From assembly GCA_003024985.2 (NCBI GenBank), contig PXIH01S0000454.1: a DNA stretch of 10,935 nt, one strand, 5' to 3'. A program made the position numbers and the translations under genes. Position 1 is the first letter of the stretch. Every line of letters begins with the position of its first letter. The DNA is from Euperipatoides rowelli. Lineage: Eukaryota > Onychophora > Udeonychophora > Euonychophora > Peripatopsidae. Below, in pieces: positions 1-7,190 of the stretch. The notes beneath the pieces were generated by a model. The model did no database searches. It saw nothing but the letters and a program-made list of their open reading frames with translations, and was not told the origin of the DNA.

Positions 1-557
1 ATTTTGGCACAGATAGCACTACTGTGTGTCATTTCAGCTAGAATTTTTTTGTTTTGATTTTTAAAATCTGCATTAAATTTCAATTTTAAAAATGTTTAAG
101 TTTATTCCTAAATGTTATAGAATATATTTATTAGGCCACCTTAAAGTCAAAATTTCAGAATCACTTGAAAAATCCCAAAAATTCTCTATTGAAAGGGTTA
201 AAACCTTTTTTTTTATTATAAAATTTTCATAATGTTTGTGACGGCGATTCTTTTAATTTGAACATTATTTATTTTCAGCCAATTTATTTGTGAAATTTAA
301 TTATCACACAAAAAAAATTGAGGGAGTTTTAATTTCAGGATCTGCTTTATGTTGGCCGTAACCATTTTGATATTGCCCGGAGCCGTCGGGCCGCCGACTT
401 TTCGATCCCTGCCATATAATTTGAATTTTTAAACTAACTGAATATACTCTCAATATCCAGTGACTCATAATAATAATTTTTTAGTGTTTTTTTTTTTTTT
501 TACAATTTTGGGCATTTTTTATTTCAATTGTGAAAGCTTTAGTACGGTATTACTTAC
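1..557 (-). other. RAD23 intron, 3' part outside the window
   Basis: This follows the RAD23 exon in the direction of transcription (leftwards). It begins with a strong minus-strand donor, GTAAGTA, read from 557 down to 551. The next RAD23 exon should encode the body of the second UBA domain (in known RAD23 proteins it starts around LKALGFPE). No such coding sequence is visible, so the intron is longer than 557 bp. The sequence is mostly A+T with a T15 run at 487-501. The exception is the GC-rich patch at 339-419, annotated separately. Confidence 0.75.
339..419 (+). other. GC/CpG-rich patch with a 26-codon open frame, nature unknown
   Basis: About 80 bases rich in G+C and CpG stand out sharply from AT-rich surroundings. 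On the plus strand the patch follows an acceptor-like TTTCAG ending at 338. The frame from 339 is open for 26 codons (beginning DLLYVGRNHF, ending DFSIPAI) and stops with TAA at 417-419. The minus strand also has a short frame, starting MAGIEKSAARR. A small hairpin, GTCGG-GCCG-CCGAC, lies at 385-398. It could be a terminal exon of an unidentified plus-strand gene overlapping RAD23, or a fragment of a transposable element. More than one frame is open, which suits a short non-coding GC-rich fragment at least as well. I do not recognise the peptide. Confidence 0.35.
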
Positions 558-722
558 CCTTTCAATAGCTTCTTTTTCTTGAGGTGTAACCTGAATAAAA
601 CCTCCTTGAGCTGGACCCTGCCCAGATGCTTGTCCACTACCTGTACCAGTAGTCCCTGTACCTGAACCAGCAGTGGACTCATTTAGCATCCTAACAAACT
701 GCTCTTGGTGCTGACTAATACG
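558..722 (-). CDS. Rad23: RAD23 homolog, internal exon (XPC-binding domain tail to UBA2 start)
   Basis: RAD23 is a ubiquitin receptor that carries polyubiquitinated clients to the proteasome and stabilises XPC in nucleotide excision repair; it acts in nucleus and cytosol. The family order is UBL, UBA1, XPC-binding (STI1-like), UBA2. This exon has 55 codons, phase 0 at both ends. Residues 1-15 (RISQHQEQFVRMLNE) are the hallmark end of the XPC-binding domain. Residues 16-41 are a Gly/Ser/Thr/Gln linker, variable in the family. Residues 42-55 (FIQVTPQEKEAIER) are the lead-in to UBA2. Splice sites read on the minus strand are TTTGCAG before 722 and GTAAGTA from 557. The UBL, UBA1, most of the XPC-binding domain and the rest of UBA2 must lie on other exons; none was recognised in the window. 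No ATG start belongs here, since this is an internal exon. The match is strong enough to exclude other UBA proteins. Confidence 0.94.
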
Positions 723-796
723 CTGCAAATAAATAAATTAAAATTTTATTACATTATTTTTCAAGAATTGTCTTCTAACAAGATAATTATTAAATA

Positions 797-985
797 TGTG
801 TGTATAAGGTATTTACACTGTATATGCAGTATATAGGCTTCTGTATATATATTGTATATACACAAATATTTATATACAGTATTAACTGTATATTACAGTT
901 TTGACATTGCCATACCCTGCATCCCTCCTCCAGTATTTGTGGATAAAACAGACTTTGCACACACAATACTATATACAGTATATTA
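797..985. repeat. TA-rich cluster of TATACAGTA-like palindromes
   Basis: This short region is dominated by alternating TA and by palindromic TACAGTA/ACTGTA words. One is the hairpin AACTGTA-TAT-TACAGTT at 884-900. It lies just upstream (in the RAD23 sense) of the RAD23 exon, and next to the SINE head at 1026-1100, so it could be the degenerate 3' portion of that element or simple-sequence expansion. No coding potential is visible. Confidence 0.5.
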
Positions 986-1025
986 AAGAACCGAATAACA
1001 ACTTGTGAAAAAAAGTGAGAACTGA

Positions 1026-1100
1026 CTGCACTGGTAATCGAACCACAGATCTCTGCCTTGTTGGGACATTGAACTAACCACTATGCTATACAGATAAAGG
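1026..1100 (-). mobile_element. tRNA-derived SINE head (or tRNA pseudogene)
   Basis: Read on the minus strand, an A-box TAGCATAGTGG lies at 1088-1078 and a B-box GGTTCGATTAC at 1044-1034. The second differs from the consensus GGTTCGANTCC at one base. The 33-bp spacing is normal for an internal RNA polymerase III promoter. A short anticodon-like stem (TGTC/GGCA) encloses the 7-base loop CCAACAA, which would place AAC (valine) as the anticodon. However, base 33 is C instead of T, and the T stem does not pair properly. It is therefore not a functional tRNA. A tRNA-related SINE head is the best reading; the body probably extends leftwards past 1020, but I cannot set its end. Confidence 0.65.
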
Positions 1101-1366
1101 TCATCAAATATATTCACAAAATGTACATTTTAACCTGAGGTTTATGAGCCTCACACTCTTAATTACTTTGTATTATATGTTTACATAGCCATTATTTGTA
1201 AACCTACAGTAAATATAAGATTTATTATTATTATTGTAGTTTATTCAGAAATGAATGAATGACTGCGATACATATGTAGTGCCCTGGCCCAATGGATATA
1301 ACAATTACAGTATTTAATTTTACATCAGTGACAGCTACCCAACAAATGCCAAGCCAAATGCATTAA

Positions 1367-1415
1367 ATGCCATCAGTTGATATCAACTGATGGCATATTT
1401 TTTTGCCATCAGTTA
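1367..1415. repeat. Perfect 30-bp palindrome plus a third half-copy
   Basis: Bases 1367-1396 are a perfect inverted repeat with no loop: ATGCCATCAGTTGAT followed directly by its reverse complement. A further direct copy of the arm, TTGCCATCAGTTAAC, follows at 1401-1415 with a change near its end. The symmetry breaks immediately outside 1367 and 1396. It could be a relic of a transposon end pair or a product of inverted duplication. Confidence 0.85.
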
Positions 1416-1948
1416 ACAAATAATTCAAGTAGCAACCCAACTGTGTTGTCTTTTAATAAATTGACCAACAAATATAGGCTACATATTAATAGATGAAATA
1501 GTTGTTTATTAATTATAAACAAATAGCTTATTTCTTTTTTAACCTTATATGTTTATATTTACTCCGAGTACTTTATTAAAAAATATAGACTACCTTTCTT
1601 ACTTAAACTACAAATAACAAAAGTTCTGTTCTTTAAAATATAACTTCTAACTTTTTCCCTTTAATCCTAGCGACTTAGCGAGTCATTATCTAACCGCTTG
1701 ATTTATTTCCGAGTATATACTGTAATTTAATTTTGATTTATAATGATTTCAAGATTTTTTTTTATAGTGATAGGTTTTTGCTGTAGCGATCTTTTACAAA
1801 TTTTATAAAACAATTTGCTATAAAATTTTAATATTTTTAGTTTATGACTATTAATTTAGATTTTTTTTTTTAATTTCGAGTACTATAATTAAATGGTTTT
1901 ATAGTTTAAAATTTCAGATTACAGCCTACACTTGTTCTCTTTCTGAAT

Positions 1949-1973
1949 GGCCCCCCTCCCTTTCCTCCCTTTT
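1949..1973. repeat. Polypyrimidine tract with a 9-bp direct repeat
   Basis: A C/T-only tract runs from 1951 to 1973 and contains CCTCCCTTT twice in tandem (1955-1963 and 1964-1972) after a run of six C. The minus strand is G-rich with GGG tracts, but one tract too few for a standard four-tract quadruplex with loops. On the minus strand it would be a polypurine tract inside the presumed RAD23 intron, so it is not an acceptor tract for that gene. Confidence 0.6.
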
Positions 1974-2182
1974 ACTTTATTTTCACATTTTCAGATCTCT
2001 GGTAATTATTTTTTGAATACACTTGAATTAGTTTTAAATAAATTTAATGTTTAATTGTATTTGAATATTTTGAATCAGTTATTTAAACATTTTATTATAT
2101 TTTGAAGTTAAAGACTAGCCAATTGTAATTTGACATTTTAAAATAATTGCTATTCTATTTCATCTAAATACAGAACTTTTAT

Positions 2183-3640
2183 CCAGCATTAAATCTATCA
2201 TTTCCACATTTTTTTTACTTAGACTTAAAATTTGGTATATACTGTAACTATTTTAAAAGTATGGGACAGGAAACTATAGTCAGAATTTTGATTACACCTA
2301 TAGATTTTGTAGCAATAGCAAAATAAAAACTGGCAAACATTAGCAAATTCCTTTATTTTGAAATATTGGTCCTTTTACTGATTTATAAACCAAAATTATA
2401 AAATTTCCAATAGTCATTCCCTCCCTGTTTTGGTTCCTTTAGAGTGAGCCTGGAGCAAATTTAGTGAAATTTATCACATTATTTTAGAATAGTAGATTTT
2501 TACCCTAAAGCATGTTTTTGTTTGTTTACATTACTATAGCAACCAATGCCCCAGAAAACCTTTGCTGATAGATTGTTTTTTAATATCTTACTATATTCTC
2601 TGTATGTATACATTTTCATCAGATTTGGCCAGGGAATAAAAAAAAATTAATGCTGTTTTTCTCATACTGACCATTTTACATGTTTTTTTCCAGCATTAAA
2701 TCTTATCATTTTCACATTTTTTTACTTAGAGACTTTAAATTTGGTATATTTTAACTATGGGACAGGGAACTATGGAGCCAGAATTTTGATAGGATTTATA
2801 GATTTAGTAGCAATAGCAAAATAAAATAAACATTCGCAAATTAGTTTATTTTGAAATATTGGCCCTTTTACTAATGTATAAACCAAAATTATAAAATTTC
2901 CTAGACAGTCATTCCCTGGTTTGTTTTTTTTAGAGTGATCCTAGAGCAAATTTAGTGAAATTTATCACAATTTTTGGAAAAGATAGATTTCCCCCCAAAT
3001 CTTGTTTTTTGTTTGTTTACAAGTTATCATGTCAACCCAATGCCTGAAAACCTTTGCTTATATATTTCTTCATCTCTTACTATATACTATATGTGTGTAA
3101 AATTTAATCCATTTTGATCCATAAATAAAAAACTAAACATGCAAAAATAACAAAAATAAAGTTTAAAGCTGTTTTTCTCATAATGACCATTTTGCGAGCT
3201 TTTCTCCAGCATTAAATCTATCGTTTCCACATTTTTTAACTTAGAGACTTGAAATTTGGAATATAACTAAAGTATGGGACAGTTAACTAAGAGACAAAAT
3301 TTTTATAGGACTTAAACATTTTGTACCAATAACAAAATAAAAAGATGTGAACATTCGCAAATTTGTTTATTTTGAAATATTGGCCCTTGTATAAACCAAA
3401 ATTTCCAAAATAGTCATTCCCTGGTTTGGTTCTTTTACAGTGATCCTAGAGCAAATTTAGTGAAATTTATCACATTACCGTATTTGGAAACGATAGATTT
3501 ATTCCCAAATCTTGTTTTTACAAGTCGTTACCATGGCAACCCAATGCCCGAGAAAACCTTTGCTGATATATTTCTTCCTCTTACTACTGTATATACTATG
3601 TGTAAAATTTCATCCAATTTAAACCATAAATAATAATAAA
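2183..3640. repeat. Three diverged tandem copies of a unit of about 510 bp
   Basis: Each unit begins with CCAGCATTAAATCT, at 2183, 2690 and 3206, giving periods of 507 and 516 bp. Shared blocks recur in the same order: a GGGACAG block, GCAATAGCAAAATAAA, TTTATTTTGAAATATTGG, ATAAACCAAAATT, AGTCATTCCCT, a block ending GCAAATTTAGTGAAATTTA, AAAACCTTTGCT, and an AAAATTT...CCATAAATAA tail. Units 1 and 2 also end with a CTGTTTTTCTCAT...GACCATTTT block that is absent from unit 3 and from the left flank of unit 1. Units differ by many substitutions and short indels, so the duplications are old. No frame stays open. It looks like tandemly duplicated non-coding mobile-element or satellite-like DNA, and I cannot assign a family. 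Confidence 0.9.
3527..3540. promoter_or_regulatory. X-box-like (RFX) palindrome in the third tandem unit
   Basis: GTTACCATGGCAAC fits the RFX-factor X-box pattern (GTNRCC, short spacer, RGYAAC). The equivalent positions are degenerate in unit 1 (2530-2543, ATTACTATAGCAAC) and in unit 2 (3023-3036, GTTATCATGTCAAC). It may be a fortuitous or ancestral feature of the repeat; binding is inference only. Confidence 0.3.
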
Positions 3641-4030
3641 AAAAAATCTTGACCATGTCCTCCCTTAAATATAAAATTAAAGTTTTTAAATGTGCTTATT
3701 TAATATCTAGATCGCCCTAGTATCCAAAATAGGAAAAATAAACTCATTTTGAGTCTGAAAGGAACCATGATGCATGGAGTCCAGTCTTCTATTTATCTTG
3801 CACACGGTTGACAACAAATGTTTTCTACACATTCTTCACGGTCATTCATTAAAGTGGTTTAGCAATGCCTATTTTAACTTCATTATGTGTATTTTTGTAA
3901 AAAAAAAGCTTGTTTAATTAATCAATTTATTATATTCAGTCAAAAAATGCATCAAAATTTGACTTTTATGCCAATATGTATCAAATTATCAACCCTACTT
4001 ATGACAAATTTTGGCAGAAAAATTTCACGC
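3641..4030. other. Gene-free stretch between two repeat arrays
   Basis: No exon is visible. Apart from the dispersed repeat copy at 3848-3941 it is unremarkable AT-rich sequence separating the 510-bp array from the 88-bp duplication. Confidence 0.5.
3848..3941 (+). repeat. Dispersed repeat, copy A
   Basis: This stretch aligns in the same orientation with 10720-10818. Shared words include TTAAAGTGGTTTA, CAATGCCTATTT, AACTTCATT, TTTTTGTA and CTTGTTTAATTAATCAATTT. Copy B has a few extra bases after AACTTCATT. The flanks do not match, so it is a bounded repeat and not part of a larger segmental duplication. Its family is unknown. Confidence 0.85.
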
Positions 4031-4206
4031 TGATTCCAGTAATAGTATTAGTGGTTGACTGGTTGTCAGACCAGACTAGGGGACGTTTCCTTTACAGACC
4101 AATCAGAATGTAGATCAGTGATTCCAGTAATAGCATTAGTGGTTGACTGGTTGCCAGACCAGAATAGGGGATGTTTCCTTTACAGACAAATCAAAATGTA
4201 GATCAG
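4031..4206. repeat. 88-bp direct duplication (two copies)
   Basis: Two head-to-tail copies, 4031-4118 and 4119-4206, start TGATTCCAGTAATAG and end TGTAGATCAG. They differ at about six of 88 positions, so the duplication is fairly recent compared with the 510-bp array. A third copy starts at 4207 but runs for only about six bases. Copy A carries an intact CCAAT sequence (GACCAATCAG) that is GACAAATCAA in copy B, and one CpG in copy A is TpG in copy B. No coding frame spans it. Confidence 0.93.
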
Positions 4207-5457
4207 TGATTCAAAGCTTTATTTATTATTTGTTAATTTTTATCTGTGACTCGGTTTTTATAAAAGATAATCGAAACAAGCAAACTGAAAATAAACCTTT
4301 TTAACAGGTTTTATTTGCATTAAAAAATATAATCTCTAAGAATGTTTAAAAAATATTTAAAATCTTTGGAAATAATAGTTAACATTTTGTTCTGATCGAG
4401 TAACGTACAAAAGCCTTCCAGTATTTTGGGGTGTTTTTTTTCTTCTTAAAATTGATTTCCACTTCAATCCCATGAATTATCTCAATTTTATGGATTTTAT
4501 ATGATGCGAAGAAAACCTTTTTCTCTATTTTTTTCCCTTCAAAACTAAGTAACATCGGTTTGACTATTTTTCTAAACAAACGTAATGAATTCATGACTAG
4601 CGTGATAGCGTCTTGTTCCCAGATATGCAGCAAAAGCGAGATTTTAACCTTTGGCTACGTCATTGACGTCAGGCATAGGGTTTTATTTTCTTTTAAACAA
4701 CGTAACTTGCAAATTTTTTTGTTTCAGTTAAAATTTTTCAAATTGATTAATTAAAGAAATATTTTTAAGTAAAACTTAAACATAAATCAATTAAAAAAAA
4801 AATCATTGATAAACCATTTTAAGAAAAGACAAAAAAAAAAAAAACTGCAGAATACTGTTGAGTATTTGTTTGTGAATCATTTATATCTTAGGCTATACTT
4901 ATTTTTGTAAGAAATGACATGCAAGCAAGGAAGCAAAAACTTATAAACAATGCTTGTGTACAAATTAAATTTTTTATTCATCAGAATTAAATAAACTAAT
5001 TACCAAAGTTATATTTAGCATTTAACTCAGTGTATTGCTATAAAATATTATAAAATAAATGATAGTTTATTTATGGCACGATTTAAGTTGAAAAAATATA
5101 CGGCCAGTTTATAGTGAGAGATTGAATAAGAAAATCTCTCCACTAATATTTCATCAAACGCCCACGTGACTAGAAAAAAATGGTTTGCGTTGGGTTTAAC
5201 CTTCAAAGCATGACCTCTGCAAATGTCCTTTTTAAAGTTAAATTGTGCATCAAATTTTTTTGAATTTTTATTTTTAGTCATAAAATATCCTAAGCTTTTG
5301 AGATAAATAGTTATTTTTATGTTATACTTACCCTTTAAATATATTATTTATATACTTTTCAGTATACTATTTGTATGCTTATAACAGTGTATTTTTCGAA
5401 TTTAAAATAAAATATGGGCACTGTAGATGTTACATTTTTAAAAAAATAATATTTTAG
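4207..5457. other. Gene-free stretch upstream of the VWC exon
   Basis: No upstream exon of the VWC gene and no RAD23 exon could be recognised. The notable content is a comparatively CpG-containing segment at about 4560-4680 with the CRE-like pair. A CACGTG E-box lies at 5163-5168, in the context CCCACGTGAC. There is an A14 run at 4831-4844. The last bases form the acceptor ATTTTAG of the following exon. Short open frames on both strands here look like chance. Confidence 0.55.
4656..4671. promoter_or_regulatory. Adjacent CRE-like sites (TACGTCA and TGACGTCA)
   Basis: A half-site TACGTCA at 4656-4662 is followed one base later by the full palindromic CRE TGACGTCA at 4664-4671, the site bound by CREB/ATF-type bZIP factors. 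Such words are unexpected in DNA this AT-rich. It lies about 0.8 kb upstream of the VWC exon, but that exon is internal, so no direct promoter role can be claimed. It could also sit inside an unrecognised repeat. Confidence 0.35.
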
Positions 5458-5640
5458 CTTGTGTGAAGCGCCTGCCACATGATACACCATGTCGTAAATG
5501 TAAATGTGAAGCTGGACAAGTTCAATGCACCACAGCTGTATGTCCTCGCTTTCGATTAGCACCAAACTGTCGTGCTGTACCAGCTGAAGGCCAGTGCTGT
5601 GCTTCAGTACAGTGTAAAGAAGTTGTTAAAGAGGAAATCG
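5458..5640 (+). CDS. VWC (von Willebrand factor type C) domain exon of an extracellular or membrane protein
   Basis: This internal exon is bounded by ATTTTAG before 5458 and the donor GTAAGA from 5641. It is 183 bp and phase 1 at both ends, the symmetric class typical of shuffled extracellular modules. After two bases completing a split codon it encodes 60 residues with ten cysteines, at residues 1, 11, 14, 16, 23, 28, 37, 46, 47 and 52. The C-x2-C-x-C core, the CC pair and the CC-x4-C ending are the VWC signature. Cys1 to Cys2 is only nine residues, shorter than usual, so the domain's N-terminal strand may lie on the preceding exon. VWC modules mediate binding to growth factors (BMP-type) or matrix. 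Arthropod epidermal cell surface receptor-like proteins with VWC and fibronectin III repeats are one candidate host, but the parent gene cannot be named. The frame continues into the intron to 5885 only by chance, as the donor is strong. Confidence 0.87.
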
Positions 5641-7160
5641 GTAAGATAATTTTGACATTTTCTTTTATGCAAACAGCCATTAGTTTTATTTTATTAAAAT
5701 ATATTTTTATTAAAAGATATTTAATATTCAATCTATATTGCTTTATTTTATTCTATCAACACAATGAAGGCTTCTTTTTGCTTGAGGATAGAGGTAAATA
5801 TCCCTGTTTAAGTTACCGTACCTCTTTATCTTCCTGGATTGATTTTTTTTTACTCGGTGTTGCTAATCGTTTACGATTTGATTAAAAATGTTGCCAATAA
5901 TAAAAAAATCAGTAATTTTCTCCATATAATAACTTGTAATGTTTTGATGTTTTATATAATGTAGCTTGCGTATTAATGTAGCTTATTGTAAAGAAATAAT
6001 TGTTGATTTCAATTCTTTATATAAATGTGCTTAATCTTTTGACCAACATTCTCCTTGCTTAACCTTTGGGTTTGTATACAGGAATTTCTATATACAGTAT
6101 ACTATGCATAAAAAAAAAAAATTTTTTTTTAATTGACAGTTCTCACACCTAACAATAATAAATCTAAGGCTACCTCAATTTTTTAAATTAGATCAATTTT
6201 ACAAAACTCAACCATATTTTCACCTAAATGTGGTTGACTTTGTTCCAATTGACTCCATTTTGGCACATGTATTTATTGCGCAAAAAAATATGATGTCTTA
6301 ACCAAAAACTAAATATGGTGTAGCTTTCTTAAGAGTTGATGGAAGAGTGGGAGACATTCCAAAATGATCATTTAGGCAGTCAAATCTAATGTATTTTCAG
6401 TATTATACTGTATAATTTAATCAATTTATCCCAATATTTTCATAAACATAACTTATAAAAAAGCATGAGTATCTGTGCTACTGTTTCAAAATTATGGCTA
6501 TTCTAATGATATGAATAATTCATTTCTATGATTGTATCTAAAGTCTTATATTTATAAATAAGCTTAGGATTGGAATGAATAAAATAATAAATTAGACTCC
6601 CCCCTCACCCTTTCCCATTTCATTTTTCATAAATTTTAATACTTAAATAATTAAAAAATAATAAATTAGAACATACTGTAAATTTAAATTTTGTTATTGT
6701 GTAAGAAAGGGTGAGCAACTTTACGATTTAAAAAAAAAATTTTCTAAATTTTAAAACGTCTGTGAAAAATACTTTTCCATTTTTAAAATTTCTATTTCTA
6801 GTTGGCAACACAAGCCATATAGATTTTGTATCACTCCACCTAATTTTATCAGTAGTAATTTTTAGTCATTAAATTTTTTGTATATACCCTAGGTTTTTAA
6901 AACAATTTTAAATTGAATATAAAATAGGGGAAATGCATTTGTTTTAAAAATTAATTTTAATTTACTTGGGTAGGAAAATTAATGCAATTGTTAATTTTTG
7001 GTACTACATTTCTTATGATTTGTAAAATTTAATAAGCAGTTAAGCCTAACTTAATTATAGGCTGGATCCAATGTTTATAATATGCTTAGATCATACATGA
7101 GATAGTAATATTTTTATGATTTATGTTCGTACAGAATTAATAAAATTGATTCAAATACTA
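5641..7160 (+). other. Intron or downstream region of the VWC gene, no further exon seen
   Basis: It starts with the donor GTAAGA. There is an A12/T9 palindromic block at 6110-6130. An 11-bp inverted repeat, CTCACCCTTTC at 6604-6614 and GAAAGGGTGAG at 6705-6715, encloses about 90 bp. A 16-bp direct repeat of AAAATAATAAATTAGA is at 6581-6596 and 6655-6670. In DNA this AT-rich the direct repeat could be chance. No cysteine-rich frame with splice sites was found. Confidence 0.5.
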
Positions 7161-7167
7161 ATCATGA

Positions 7168-7190
7168 GGGGGGGGGGGGTGTGTGTGTGT
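7168..7190 (+). repeat. G12 run joined to a (TG)n microsatellite
   Basis: Twelve consecutive G (7168-7179) are followed by TGTGTGTGTGT (7180-7190). This is the longest G run in the window and is likely to vary in length or be mis-sequenced. Confidence 0.9.

Larger units (their letters stand above)
1101..2182. other. Gene-free AT-rich stretch
   Basis: No exon is recognisable on either strand. It holds an (ATT)n run near 1219-1236, the palindrome at 1367-1396 and a polypyrimidine tract at 1949-1973. If RAD23's upstream exons lie further right, this stretch is RAD23 intron; otherwise it is intergenic. Confidence 0.6.

Noticed and set aside
1026-1100. A functional tRNA-Val(AAC) gene
   Set aside because: T stem does not pair, base 33 is not T, and no clean acceptor stem is present; a SINE head fits better.
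1949-1973. G-quadruplex on the minus strand
   Set aside because: Only GGG, GGG and a run of six G are available, which falls short of four GGG tracts with loops of at least one base.
4379-4754. Overlapping open frames on both strands (84 and 64 codons)
   Set aside because: Lys/Phe/Ile-rich translations typical of AT-rich non-coding DNA, with no domain, splice context or start context.
5048-5281. Minus-strand 77-codon open frame
   Set aside because: No family resemblance, composition like random AT-rich sequence, no splice sites framing it.
5359-5731. Minus-strand open frames across the VWC exon
   Set aside because: They are shadows of the VWC exon on the other strand; the plus-strand frame has ten correctly spaced cysteines and splice sites.
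5641-5885. Continuation of the VWC frame past 5640
   Set aside because: A strong GTAAGA donor lies at 5641 and the following residues become hydrophobic AT-rich intron-like sequence without cysteine pattern.
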